Assembly: GCF_001649575.2 (NCBI RefSeq)
Contig: NC_051445.1
Coordinates: 6,234,737-6,298,736 of the forward strand
Source of the DNA: Kryptolebias marmoratus
Taxonomy: Eukaryota; Chordata; Actinopteri; Cyprinodontiformes; Rivulidae
Reading direction: 5' to 3'
Length of the DNA stretch: 64,000 bases
In this document: piece after piece, positions 38,001 through 51,155 of the stretch
Layout: each line of letters begins with the position of its first letter
How positions within the stretch are numbered: the first letter of the stretch is position 1
Position numbers and translations under genes: made by a program
Notes under the pieces: generated by a model
Told to the model about the DNA's origin: nothing
Seen by the model: the letters and a program-made list of their open reading frames with translations, nothing else
The model's database searches: none

Positions 38001-41000
38001 TCTTCTGTATTGACTTGTGGGATTTTTGCCTGTTAAATAAATTACTAGAATTTAACATTCGGACGGCTGTAAATCAAATTTTATCTGTATTTTAAAGTCG
38101 GCTGTCAGTTTAATACACACAGATTTTCAGTGTTTACACATTATTCAGTTTTGTGGGTCCAAATTCCTTTTAAAAATTGGGTTTAAACCATTTTTTTAAT
38201 GTCATACATAAATTCCTCATATTTAAAGGGATTTTTTATATTCTAGTACATTGATTTACTTTCTTGTAGTTATTCATTACACAAATTAGTCATAACTTAG
38301 AAACTGTTCATCCCCAGATTACATCCAAACAAAAAGCGAAGACCAATCATTGCATCCCGTTCTTTTCTGTTTGTCCAGGACTTTGGACTCTCTGAGCCAA
38401 GAATAAAAGAACCACGGATGTGTCAGATAACACTGTACAAAACTCTGTATTTACTTTTAGGATTTTGTGGCAACACTGCCGTCCAGCATCAATGGGTTAT
38501 TGGCACAAGATGTTTGTAAATCTTGTTTCAGCTATCTTGTTAAATCTGGCGCTATAAAAACAGTTTTAGGCTGTTAAAATAGAAGACCACATCCATCTTT
38601 GAAAGAAAAATACACGTATGAATGATGTAATGTGAGCTGTAGTAGTAAAACTGAACTGAAAAAAACCAACACTTCTGAGTCAGCAGCAGACTTCAGCAGG
38701 CAGAGGAGGGAAAACGGGCGTTGAAATCCAGCCTGTCTCAGTCTTTCACAAAAGACAGCATTGCTTTCTTTGTGCCACTCTAGAGATATCTCTGGCTGGC
38801 ACAGACATGAATGAGTAAAGGCCGTACTTGTTTTTGTCCAACACCAAATCCTCGCCTCCCCCTGCTCATGCCCCGGCAACCAACCTCCTGTTGATGAAAA
38901 GTGAAGAGACACACAAAGGCATTCATTGTTTTATCGTCTGCTTCAGGGGGGGCTAACATACCTCAAAAACAGGATTGGATAGAGGCCTCTGGAAAGGCCT
39001 GACACATCACTGGTTGAGTGACAGCCCACTTATTATAGGCAGGGGATTCTGGGACGCTTTGCAAAAAGTGCTATTCATGAACAGCCGTGACCCTAGAATC
39101 TCCTAAGAGGGAAACAGTAGCTCTGTCACTGCTGAAGTCGTAGACATATTCAGTGCTACATTGTGTAAGGTGAGTGGTTGGCGGTAAATGGATGAGTGGG
39201 CGCAGGAGGGGTGTGTGTGCAGGTTGGCTAAAAGCTGAAGGAGGCACATCCCCTATGCAGTCACCTGGGACCCCAGAGTGACGTCAGGGCTGGTTTTGTT
39301 TTCCCCCTTGCTGAGCACCAATTAGCCTGTTGCTGCCTGCTGCTGGAGAGAAGCTTTTTGTTTTCCTCAGCCGAGCATCAGCTGGGTTTTTCTCAGACAT
39401 GTGGTTCAATCTACATTCCTGCTAGTCAGGAAACAGGATGCTTCAGTAGTGAGTGATAAGACTCATACCACATGTTGTATGTTGAACTTTATGGCTGCCG
39501 CCTGCACTTAACAATCTCTCACATACTTTTCTACTTACTTTATTACGTGCTGCAAACAGTCATTTTTGTGACTTGTAGTAGTGCTTTAACAGTCAATTAA
39601 CACAAACACGAAGGGGCAAGTGCCATTTAGGTGTAACCATTCGATGTAACTTTGTAACCATGAAGCTATTTTTATGCAATCCATCTGTTAAAGGCTGGCA
39701 GGTTGAAATTTCACACCTGAACATTTAAAGATGTCTGTCATGTACACCTTCAGTTCAGCTTCTTCCAAGCCTAATTGTACAAGCTACAACAAGTGTGGAT
39801 CCAGACCTGTCAGGATTAGATGAGGTGAAGGGGAACAAAAGGGGGAGTGGACAGCTATCCAACAGCAAGCCTAGACAGATTAAGTCAATTATTAGTCAGT
39901 TATGGAACAGGGTGGAATTATTTGAACACTTAAAGAAGAGGTCTAAACTCTAAACAAATGAGACTAAGAGAAGGAGGCCACTGATTGCAAAAACCTTCAG
40001 AAGGACCTTTAGAAAATATAGTTTATATCTGACTTTAGACTTATTAATGACCACTCCTTCAAAGGACCTTCACACTGACATCTCAGCCAGATCATAAAAA
40101 AGTTTGAGTACACAGCAGAAGTTAGTCGTGCTCACTGTCTTGGGCCTTGTGTTGCTTTCAAACGCTGTCGGTCATGCTTCATTCTGCCTCAGGCAAAGAA
40201 ATATAAATTATTGTTTGCATTTTTTTTTTAATGTCATCCTTTCTGACTTTTCCTGCTCACACATCCTGCGACCTGTTTCGCTATAGATTAAAAGGACATC
40301 GTTGTATATTGCAGCTTTTCGTTTCTCACATCTCGGTCCTGTCACTCTGTGTTGTGTGTCCTTCTGTGGACAATGTGAAGGCCATTTAGCTGAGTGACTT
40401 TCCCCTGTGTTGTAATTGGCTTCCTTCTCTGTTAGTGGCCTTTGTAACTGCTCTGAGATTGAGGGTCAGTAACCTTGTGGTGCTCCCACCCCTGGAAACT
40501 GTGAATCATTGACAGCCTTTAAAGCTAACCTGTTAACCACACTGAGATTTTGATGATCAGAGTTGTCCTGTTATGTTAATTTAAGGCTAAAATAAAAATA
40601 AAAAAGAATCTGGCAATTGTATAAGTAATATTAAAATATTTAGTCCCTATTTTTGAAATGTAATTATTTCACAATCCTGCCAAATGACTGCTCATAAACC
40701 CTTCTTGACTTGTAATTACCTTGACCTACTTAAAGTTGACAGTTTAATCCCTAACTAAAAAAATACTTTTTTTAACAAGTCGTTCCATTTTTTGTTTATT
40801 GCAGTTTTTTCAGTAGACTGTAGCCTATAAAACCAAAAGCATTCCTGAACAAAACGAGGGACAACAAAAAGGAAAGAAACGTAACACAGCATTTATTCAG
40901 GTTTTTCTTTTTGAGGAGAGCTTACTTAACTTTCCTGACATATAATCGCAAGATTAGCTCAGTGACCTGGCCATAAAGCTCTTATGGTCATCTCTTGATA

Positions 41001-44000
41001 ATCTTTTGGGATTGGGTTTATTACCTAAATCGCCTAAACAGATTTGGTTAAACCTTTGACAACTTAGCTAGTTGTGCATTTGGTTGCTTGGATGTAAAAC
41101 CTGTCACCTAAAATCAAATCTAAACTCTCAGATGAGTTTCAGCATCTTAGTTTTACTCTAAGAGTTTTATCCAGAAGGTGGAGTTTGGGTTTTATGTTAC
41201 TTTGATACTTGGAGTTTTCATCCGAATAACTTAGCTGCTCTAGATACTTTGAGTGAAAAATAAATTGGGGTTAGACAGGTGTTTATTGTGCTGAAACACC
41301 ACAGTTGTAATTTTTATAAATTTACTACCCCCACCCCCCAAACTCTCCACTACAAACATACTTGTACATGTTGCTACTTTTTAATTCACACCACTCATTA
41401 AACACAAGCATTGCTGAAATACTATTGACATAATTGACAGCATAAACTGTACTTAAGTAATCTAAACTGGCAATGTAAGAAATGAAACTGCCCAAACCAC
41501 CTTTAACAAATGGACTGCGGAGAACTAATATAACCTTTTGTACACACATACAGTTGCGGCCAGTACCACCACTGCTTAGTTTGGGTTACATACTGTATAG
41601 AAGTTTGTTGAGAGTTCATGCTTATTTAATGATTAGCTGTAAAATGAAGCTCACATGTATTTTCTTTCTTTTTCTTTTTGATTTGTTTCACACCACAAGC
41701 GTTATCAAAGTGTTGAAGTGAGAATGATCATGAGAGGAGTCATGTGAAAAGTCTATGAGAAAAAGATGAAATGCACAACTTCAGCACGAGTGTTTAGTCT
41801 AAGAAGCATTCAATGGTTTATAGACTGCTTTTTTCCTCTGAGATCCTGGAATGATAGCAGCATGTTCAGGAGTTAATATGCCAACATTCACAATCTAAAA
41901 CCAAGGTTCAGGTTGAGCTGTATTTTGGTGAGGAAGTACAGCTACCTGTCAGATTTTAACTTTAAGATATTTTGTTTTTTAGGGCAGCTCATAAAATGGT
42001 AAAGTGATAATTTTATATTTGCCATATATCCCCCTAGCAAAGCTGGCATGTTTATTTTGATAAACCCAGCCTCCTTTGTTTGTTTATTTTTTTCTTTCTC
42101 TCTAGCTGTACTGTATCTGACCATAAAAGACAGTAATACAGTGTGGAAAAGCTTTTGTGCCATGAATTTTATACCCACATAAAACACACCTATTTTGGAG
42201 ATAAAAGCTGGAACAAAAACTTGTTATGGATCACAAAGTATATGGGTAAATATAATAACTCCTGTCGCTTCTGTACCATTGCAATCCTGTTTTTTTTTTT
42301 TTTCAGTTTCATATGGTGGCCTGCTGTTGGATGTATGGTACAGATATAAATTACATGTGAACTACATAGTAGAGACTTAGATGACATGCACAGTATAGCA
42401 GCTGGCATGCAAACTTTGAGTTTATTGTGAAATAATGCACAGTAATTGAATTAACCAAAATTAATCTGCACTATCTTGACTTTGTTTGAACAGAGGTTTA
42501 GTTTAAAAGACGCATAAGAAAAATGTAAAGTTCCCTTGAACCTCTAAATCCCTTTTAAACAAACAAACAAACAAAATAAACTTAATAAACAAAAAGCAGT
42601 TTTTAAACAAAGCAGCTGAGGCAATTTTACTGCTTTTAAAGAGAACATAGAACATGCCTTTTTTTGTAGTAATGTTGTTCTTACTACTCACAATTTTAAG
42701 ATAGTAAAGTTTTTTGTTATTCTGGCAAACTAAACAAAAAATCCTTAAACCTACTTTGTTAACAAAGAGCTGACATTGAAATTGTCAATTTCTTTATCAC
42801 AAGTGTCTGTTTACACATGATATGTTTCAAATGTTAAGAGAGCACCATTGTTTCAAACAAGCATGCTAACTAATGATTAACTATAACTAACTACATTCCA
42901 AAGTTGTCATCAAGGAGAGAAAGAAAAGCTTTGCTAGGCTGCCAAACAAACAGAGCAGCCCTGACTGCATATTTTTGAAAAGTAATTTAATTTATGATGA
43001 GAATACCATACACCGCCCATATTTCAACTTGATGCATGGCCTTTTGATTACTTTAACCAAATCAAAATGGGCTTCCAGAAAGGCCACTAATGATCTAAGA
43101 GACTTTTGAGAACACAGGTACTGTTCTGTCACCAAGCATCACTCAAGTTTGTTCGTCCACATTATACTTGCAGATTCAAGTGCTTTGATTTGTTATGCCC
43201 TGTCACACATGCTTTGACTCCTCAAGTTGTCATCCTACCTTTACTTTTAGATGCGGAGAACTTTACTTTTTTTATCCCTTCTTTCGTTTTCCTGTGGTGA
43301 TGTTTGGCTCATGCACCCATGCACTGGTGTCCTGCTGAGTGACACCCTGCAGGGTCTTGTCTGGTCTCCTGGGCAAATGCTGTTTCCGCCCTCAGTGAAG
43401 CATTGCAGATTGACATCTTATTACAGGAACTTGCTTCTTTTTGACAGACCTATCAGGGAATTGAAAATGTGATTATATGGTATGGGTTCCTGCACTGTCA
43501 TGGATTACTTTTTTATGTGTGAAGTATTGGCACTCCACCTGACAGTATTTGTCAAAATATTTAAAAAGACAAAACAAACCCCTCCAGCTTTGTAGAGGCA
43601 ATAGATTTTCAGCATGAAGCGAACGATGACAGCAGAGTGAGATGTCTAACCACCTAACAACATATTTAATAAAAACATGCAATGCTTATTCGCCTTACAT
43701 TTAGACTCATGATGCACTTTGGAAAAAGAAATTAGTACTAAAGCAGAAAAAGATACTTTTAAAATGAACTTTTCTATTAGTGGTTTGTTCGGAGTTGTGC
43801 TCCGGAGTGATACTCCAGAAACAGCTACCATAACTCTGAGACGTCAGCATCAAGTATCTTGAAACTTAATACCTTAATTGGACGACAGAGTTTCTCGTCT
43901 GGACACTTTGTGGATATTATTGGCTCTGGAGAAACCATAGATCAATCCAGATGGTCAAAAGAGATGTCAATCATAAGGGGAGGGCCTGCACAGCCATTTT

Positions 44001-44090
44001 GAAAGTGTGGTTTTGAAAGACGATACACGTAGGAGGAACTACACAGCTTTGAATTCAAAATGAAGTGAGACGGCCCACTCGGGCGCAATG
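35096..44090. other. Intron DNA, no gene recognised
   Basis: AT-rich sequence with simple runs (T run at about 42291-42303). A 105-codon minus-strand ATG frame at 37234-37551 is the only one that reads somewhat protein-like, but I cannot match it to a family. Around 38.93-39.40 kb GC rises and the texture resembles an enhancer or old exon, without further support. Confidence 0.4.
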
Positions 44091-44134
44091 TTTGAAGACG
44101 TTTTCACATAAATTTGAAGAAGTTTTCACATTAA
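44091..44134 (+). repeat. Two-copy tandem duplication of 22 bases
   Basis: TTTGAAGACGTTTTCACATAAA... is followed directly by TTTGAAGAAGTTTTCACATT, two near-identical units differing at one or two bases. A recent local slippage event; no function is suggested. Confidence 0.7.
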
Positions 44135-45100
44135 AAACACCCTTTTTAGCTAAATTGAATTTGTGATGCGGAAAGACTCCTGTAGTTTTTTTTTTTTTAT
44201 TCTAGTGGGAGCTTATTGTGGTCTCACAGCTTATTCTGCAGGATGTGATAACAGTTGTTTACTGGTTTAACTGCCGTCCCCAGTTCCATCTCTTAACAGC
44301 TGTGTAAGTCAGCTTCTTTTTACTTTCCCAGCATGTCTCTTATACCCCGGCACTAGACTCTAATTAGGAAGTGGATGTTTTTCTCAAGGGCATGCATGTG
44401 TTTGTGTAAGTGGGTGTGTAGGTGTGCGAGAAGGAATGTATGCATTACTGCTTTTGGTGGGGGGGGGGGGAAGAAATGGAACATGAAGTCTTCTTTTATG
44501 GTTTGTACTACTGAACCAGATATGTGGTTGTCAAGATTAAATCTGTTGAATGAGACCTGCCATGTTATCTTCAGTTCACATATTTCCTTTTTGTCTGTTC
44601 ATGTATCATGAATAGTTAAAATTATAAATATAGATGTATCCGTCAGGAGTAATCTAGGTACTCGGCATGGTCTGAGATCTTGAGTCTGTAATTTGGTAGT
44701 GCTCCTTAAAAGTAGGACATGAAATACATGGGATAACTTGTAAATGTTCATTGTACTCTTCACATTCTGCTTATCAGACTGTCACATACATGGTAAGGCA
44801 GACACTGACATGCTGAAAGCAACAGCACTGCTGATTTACTCATCGTTTATTTAGAAGTATGTCTGAGGCTTTGTTGTTCAAGTCATGTTGTGGAAGAATG
44901 GCCACTTCTCTATTAGTCACAGCAGGAAGTTGATTGCCTCGGTCTGATTTCTGAATGGTCCAAGGCGCCAAGGGGGGTCAAAGCCAACTCACCCCTGATT
45001 CACCTTTAGGGCAGCGAAGCGAAGTAGTAACAGAGCCGAAACAGCCGACTTGTGAAAAGGTAAGCTGGCTTTGTGGCTCAATAATGTGATGAAGTGATGA

Positions 45101-45140
45101 TATATGGTCTGTGCGACCACCCGGTCACACAGACCATATA
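45101..45140. other. 40-nt imperfect palindrome (strong hairpin)
   Basis: The arms TATATGGTCTGTG and CACAGACCATATA pair perfectly over 13 bp. After one C-A mismatch, GACC pairs with GGTC for 4 bp around the loop ACCC. The flanks do not extend the pairing. The stem is shorter than a normal microRNA precursor. It could be a cruciform-forming palindrome, the core of an old foldback element, or a structured part of the man1c1 pre-mRNA. Confidence 0.8.
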
Positions 45141-46149
45141 AATGGGGTTAAATATGTTTGGTTTGTGCTATTAGATATGAAAAGTTGCTTGGACAGACTT
45201 TAATTTGGAAAAAAACTTTTGATTTCTTACACTAATCTTTTGCAAATTTAATTGGAAATTGCATAAAGCCCTAACTAAAGCCTCTGTGGCACATATTAAA
45301 AGATTCCTCTGAAATAATTACCCCCCTCACATACATTTAGAATAAAATGGCTGCACAAAGAAGGAAAAGACCTGCTCAGCAACCAGTGTTCAATTTGTTC
45401 TTTTCAAGATACTTTGGTAACATGATCATGAATGATAACAGAAGAGAAAATAGAATAACCTGCATGACTTGGATTATAAATATTGTTCTAAGGTAGGGCT
45501 GCACATTGGCAGGAGAATATGCATTATTATTGTTAAACATGTTGAAATAATGGCTGAAATTAGGGTATAACTTCTATCAACAGTATTTTTTTACTCTTGT
45601 TTTCCATTTTTGGAAACACTGTGTGCTTTAGTGCATCAGTCACCATCATCTAAATTAGGTGTGAGGGCAATGAGAGTTCATGAGCAGAAACAAACTGGTA
45701 AAAAAAAACGATAACGAGAAAAAGGATAGATAGATGCATGGAAGAGTTGAAATACATGCCAGCCGAAAATATAATAACCTGTTTTTTTGTAGTTTATGCA
45801 GTCCTTCATATTGTTCATACTCGCGTTGTGATGACAAGATTAATGAAATTATTAATAATGTAAATAATCTCTTGCCATTATAGATTTATTTTTAATGTTC
45901 CTTTCTGAAGCTTTAGGACCTGCCAAACACTGGCTCTCATTTACAATTATTTTTTTTAACGTAATCTTTGATTCAAACGTAAAAATGAGCCAAAAAGAAG
46001 ATTTCAGTGCAATAAATCTAAAGAAGGAAGCATCAGTTAATGTAATATCCCTAAACTGGATTATTACCCATCATAAAGTAACAAATTAGACAGGTTTGTG
46101 CATTAAAGTTATATAAGGATTTAGTTGCTGGCTATAAAACATAGCCTTT
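45141..46149. other. Intron DNA, nothing recognised
   Basis: AT-rich with ATAGATAGATG near 45.73 kb and T-rich patches. No exon or element recognised. Confidence 0.45.
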
Positions 46150-46440
46150 AGATTAGGCTGGAATCCATACAAATTTAGATTTGGTACTCTGTTTTACATA
46201 ATCACGCACATGCTGGCCATTTGTTATCATTCCACTGTCCCAATTAGCTGTGGTCCTCAGTGGTAATGTGTCCGTGGCATAGCTCTCACCCTTTCTTGGC
46301 GACATCTCTGCACACAAAGCAAGACAAATGAGGGAGACCTCTGCCTCATTGGCTGAACTGTAATCACTATGTCGCCTGATAAGATTACTGTCACACTGCA
46401 TGCTCTGTTATTGACAACCTTAGTGGTCCAGATTAGCTGT
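46150..46440. promoter_or_regulatory. Candidate conserved noncoding element
   Basis: An even-composition block contains CCCAATTAGCTGTGG at about 46239, CAATGA/TTATCA-type cores, CTGATAAGATTAC (GATA) at 46376, and TCCAGATTAGCTGTCTG near its right end, which echoes the first motif. The texture resembles a developmental enhancer. Inference only. Confidence 0.25.
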
Positions 46441-48544
46441 CTGTTCTATCTGTAAGTATGGTGAAATGGAACGAATATCAAATACGTGAGATTGCTTTGC
46501 TTTTTACATTTTTGTGCATTTCCAACCTCAGTGTATGAAATCAAATGGATTTGTTAGCCAAGGAGGAAGGAGTGACCTCAAAGTAAGTGCAACACAGATG
46601 CGTAGAAATTCTGTATTTATACACAAATGCTTCATGGATCTATTTATACTGTAGTCCTCTATCAGATTTGACCTGTGTTGGTGTGCACGTCTCAGGGTGA
46701 AAGTGACTTGTGCTGCGATGGTGCAGAAATGTAGCGAGGGGTCTCTCCTTCCCTCCCAGCCCGGTTCCCGGAGGAGCCCGAGGCAAGAATGAGATAAGAG
46801 CAGCGCTGCAGAAACTGTTTGGGCTTGGCTACTTCTCTTGTTGGCTTGTCCTCTGTTCACCCCCTGCATTTCAGTTTGAGCGGCTTCAGCTGGTTGAACA
46901 AAGCCTAACATGATAAGGCAGAAAGAACCCGGCTGAGGAAGAATGACTTTGGCACAACTATGAATTGAGGCTTTTTTTTTTTTTTTTTTGGTGTGTGTGA
47001 TTTTGGTGGAAAACAGAGTGTGTTTTAGAATTGCTGAGATTTAAAGCAGTCACCGTCATGTTGCAGTTTTTATTGGAAGTCTGTCTTTTAAACTGACCTC
47101 CTGTTACATGGCAGCAGTGATAAGAACGAATGTACCCTTTGTTTTGAGGTTGTAGGCGTGTCCTTGTTTGCTTTTACATATAAGTATGAAGCAGCGTTAT
47201 TTGAGACTTATCCTGACATAGTGATTGGACTGATCAGCAGGCTGCATTGTGTAATTTAGCCCTGCAGTAGGTAGAAATTTTCCAGCTAAATGCTGAGCTG
47301 GAAGCTTTTTTTTGACCCTTATCCCCACAACTATTGTTTTTTCCGTTTCCATTTCAGAGTGAGTTGGATGGTTTAAGGACCTGTCTTAAAATTGGAGTCT
47401 TGTCTTGAGGGGCGCTGTACAACCTGCATACTGTTTGGCAATTTCATTTCCTTTGGGTCATACCCTGCTCAGTGTGTTGCGAAACCCTGTCTGGACTTGC
47501 TTTGTTATTTTCTAACTCCCTCTATTTCGTTTTCGCTGGTGATGATGCATGGTGCTTGTCAAAAATTGAGCAATACAGAGTGGGTAACAGAAAAAAAGAG
47601 CCTGAACAATAACTAAGTTCTAAAGTTGAGGTTGAAAATGTGCAAGTATATTTTATCTCCCTGCTAAAGCAAAGAAGTTTCACACTTTGACATTTTAGTT
47701 ATTTTCTGACTCTCTTTGCCCCATTCACGGCTTTAATCTGCTCTTCTTTGTTCTTTTTGTGGCATTAAATGTGCATGACAGGAGCAAAAGGTGGGAGATG
47801 CTAAATGCCAACAACTGAGAAAAACACAATCTGGTTGTGGAGTCCAAGTGAGTCCATTCATGCACTAGTGCTGACTAAAATAAAGTAGTAGTACTTCTAA
47901 TTGCAGATTATCAACCACATCTATTTATGTCACTACTAGAGACAGCAGTTTTGAAGTTCAGCTCGATCAGGTCATTGTTTACATTGTCAAAGTCTAACTT
48001 TTTCCATTTGTATTCTCTGCTCTGTAGAAATGAACAAAGGTCTTCATGGGATCATGCTTTGCCTAATGCCTGAACACAACTATAGCTTTATTGAATATTT
48101 AATTTAATCATGCTCAGGTTGGGAGTAGATGTTTGCATTAATATGCAATTCTAAGGAACCGTTCTTTGTTTTTCTTTTTTTTAATAAACTTTTATAATGA
48201 AGCAATTCATATGCTCGCAGCATGAGTAGTCAGCAGCACTTTTAATTGGGCACAAAACAAGTGTTACGCTGAAGTATGGCGTGACAGTTAGTCAGCTAAG
48301 GTCGATCTGTACAGTGCAGAAATATGAAGTTGTTCTAAAAGATGAATGCAACATAACCATTGTTAGTTAAGAAACGGACAAAGACAAAGAGGGTGATTTA
48401 CGGAGCAGAAAAACAACAAAGGAGCAATAAAGGCAAGTCCAGAAGATGAAGCACCCACCAGGCGCTCGGTAAACAAACTGAAACTGGAGATTCACTCCAG
48501 TGACCACAGCGCCTTTGTTTTAATAATCTTTTTATATCAGCCAT
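46441..48544. other. Intron DNA with a small GC-richer island
   Basis: Around 46690-46900 the GC content is higher and includes CAGCCCGGTTCCCGGAGGAG, with open frames on both strands; no domain is visible. A run of 18 T is at 46972-46989. Nothing else is recognised. Confidence 0.4.
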
Positions 48545-48990
48545 ATTTCTGTGATAACACAGATGAGTTGGTCATCAATTAATTGCAGCTGATTTACATT
48601 ACCTATTTTCTGGCCTTTTCAAACTGCTCAGAGCCACAAACCTGGATGGATTGACTAATAACACATGGCTCATTTGGCTCATGTGGGAGGCAGCAAAACC
48701 TACCATTTACTTCCGTGGCTCTTCAGTGAAGAGCCCAGCCTCTCAGTGGCTAAAAGATAAACAATTGCTAACTCTTATTTGCAGGTTTCTCATTGGAATA
48801 AATGGGCTGTGTCCTCCAGCAAGGTTCAAATTACTGCTGTATAGCTGCAAATTTGTTTCCTGTGGGGAAATCTGAGGCCACACAGAGCATCCTCTCCTGA
48901 GGTAATCATTATTATTTCTGTCAGGAGCTTGTTAGGCCATCCTCATTGTTCGAGCTGCCGTGTCCTTGAGGCATCCGCTGAGCAGCCCGT
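48545..48990. promoter_or_regulatory. Candidate conserved noncoding element
   Basis: Non-repetitive block with TCATCAATTAATTGCAGCTG at about 48573, TGACTAATAACAC at 48652, AAACAATTGCTAA near 48761 (SOX-like) and TTATTTGCAGG. The motifs and even composition suggest an enhancer cluster. It contains a 74-codon open frame without domain, which I treat as chance. Confidence 0.25.
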
Positions 48991-49618
48991 CAACCTTTAC
49001 TTCCAAACAGTTTGACAACAATAGAAAAGTATCATATACTGTAGGTAACCTCTTAGCCTGGGTCAGCCAAACTGGTCAGATATTATTTAAAGGTGCAGAC
49101 AGCTTAAGAACAATGGAGTATTTGCATCAGCATTAAAAAAAAAATCTGGTCTAAACACAACTCCTTCAATCCTTGTAAACAAAGCATTTCTCTGTTGAAT
49201 GTGGCTCTAAACTAATTTCCTCTGTGCTTCGAGCCTGAACCTTGTTTTGACTGAGATTTTGTCTGAATCAGATGCTTGGTGGAGAAATGAGGTCAGCAGA
49301 GAAACCTTTAAAGCACCAGCATTTGAATACAATTATATAAATGGATAATTTCCACCATCTTCTACAATCTTTCCATAGATGAGCTTTTGTTGTATTTGTT
49401 TAAATTTATTTTTGTCATTTTGTTTTTATTTTAGCTAGCATACACACAATACAGCAATATCAGTAATATAATAAAATCCTGCTCTGTAGCATTGCAGCAT
49501 GAATCTTGTATCAAAATCTTTTCCAAGAGAAACTCTTGAAGCCGTGGGACTTCAAAGTCAAACCTTACAGCGAAGGAGTAAACAAGCTGGGTGAAATGAG
49601 GTAGACCAGTAAACCGAA

Positions 49619-49620
<2 letters not shown>
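48991..49620. other. Intron DNA, nothing recognised
   Basis: Ordinary AT-rich sequence leading into the AT microsatellite. No supported feature. Confidence 0.45.

Positions 49621-49684
<64 letters not shown>
49621..49684. repeat. (AT)32 microsatellite
   Basis: Sixty-four bases of uninterrupted AT. A long perfect dinucleotide repeat, almost certainly polymorphic and able to form a cruciform. Translated on the minus strand it yields a Tyr-Ile repeat that is not a real protein. Confidence 0.97.
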
Positions 49685-49686
<2 letters not shown>

Positions 49687-50939
49687 CCTCAAGGGGAACT
49701 GGACTGACCTTTGACCCTTCATCCTTTTATCTGGTGGCACGCCTAATGCCATTATTAAACCAGACCAGAAACAAGAGGATTGTCTGTCTTTCTCAACATC
49801 TGTCAAGAGACACATTATTGAGTAAAGAGGAAAATATTTATGTGTGTCTTTGGGTGAATATAGATTTATGTGTGTCTGACTATAGTGTGAGCATATTTCC
49901 CTCTCTGTGCTGTCTCTGCATCAGTATTTCTGTCCAGCTTTCACTTTGTGCCAGCTTTTCATTTTTCTTCTTTGCCTCTATTCCCCTCTGAGACTGGAGG
50001 TGTGTGTGTGTGTGAGAGAGAGAGAGAGATCTGTGGAGAGAAAAGACCTGTTATGACGTTGTTTTCTAAAAAAAATAACCCTAAACAAGTCAAAACCACA
50101 AGTAATATCTTTAAGGAACAGTTTGTCTTTACAGTGGTGCATTTTTTTAAATTTAAAGTTTGATAAGATTAATACCAATCTAATCTAATCTGTCTGGCAA
50201 ATACAGACCGCATGACAGCAAAAAATCTGAAAACAGCTTTGTCAGGTGGTTACAAAATTTACCTGCCAGCATCTTTAAAGCTCGCTTTTCAGCACTACCA
50301 AAGGTATCAGGCTTCTTTCTGGACAGAGTACACTTTTCCCAATACCTACATTATTCATGCAATATTAAATTGTCATAGTGTTTTTAATTTGACCCACCTT
50401 ATTTATTAAGACAAACTACTTAATGATGATAATAATATATTGCTGTATGTTTTTTTTTTTTTACTACATTTTTATAACCTTGCGCTATTTAAAGATGTGC
50501 ATGTAGCAATGCCTTTTGTCATCCTTGGTTTGAAACTATTTAAGCAGATAAAACTGATTTATGAAGACTGTTTTTCTTTATATTAACAAATACTTAATTT
50601 GTAACAGCAAATATTACCTATAACTGACAGCATGTGTTGTTTTAAACTGAGTGTGATCAGAGTTTTATCCATGTAGGCTTTGAAAACTGGTTGAAGGTAA
50701 ATTGATACATGTTGATTATTCACCTTTACAGGTTGTTACTTTTAGATAGAGTTGGTAAACTTGACTTCTCTTTATTGGCATCTTTTACGTTTGTACAAGC
50801 TAACTGTTTTCTGGGTGAAGCCGAACAGAATATTTAATGGACAGATATGACAGTTGTGTTTGTCTTGTTATATCTCACTATGCTAGAGAGCAAACAAGTT
50901 TATTCTCCAAAAATTTATTTTTCTAACTTCAATTTCAGT
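49685..50939. other. Intron DNA with one compound microsatellite
   Basis: Apart from the TG/GA repeat at 50000-50029 and a T run at about 50450-50462 I see nothing here. Open frames are short and without domains. Confidence 0.45.
50000..50029 (+). repeat. Compound (TG)n(AG)n microsatellite
   Basis: Seven TG units pass directly into about eight GA/AG units. A simple compound repeat. Confidence 0.9.
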
Positions 50940-51059
50940 AACGCTGCAAAACCAACTGATCTGTGGTCTTTGAAAACTGGCAGGCAGCCGACCTGACAAA
51001 GATGACAAGTGTCGGTGGGGATGCAGAACACTGTTAGAATATATTGTGTGTTCAGATTC

Positions 51060-51155
51060 ACTGATGTGAGTTGTTTGGTTTCTCTCAAGTGTGATGTGCC
51101 CCAAGATTACTTTAATTGTGAATTGTTGCTTTATAAATAAAACTGAAAAGCACTA
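51060..51155 (+). mobile_element. LINE-2-like 3' tail fragment
   Basis: The sequence AGTGTGATGTGCCCCAAGAT, then AATTGTGAATTGTTGCTTTA and TAAATAAAACTGAA follows the usual 3' end of fish L2-type LINEs, where GTGATTTGGCGCTATATAAATAAAATTGAA-like text closes the element. The copy is diverged and its 5' part is not recognisable, so it may be a very short insertion. Family assignment is by resemblance. Confidence 0.4.

Noticed and set aside
45018..45059. Possible small exon ending at the strong donor-like AAAAG|GTAAGC
   Set aside because: The donor is good and a CAG precedes the segment, but it is only about 42 bases, has no coding match and single good donors occur often by chance.
49621..49684. 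AT run read as a promoter TATA cluster or replication origin
   Set aside because: It is a perfect dinucleotide microsatellite with no other promoter features nearby.
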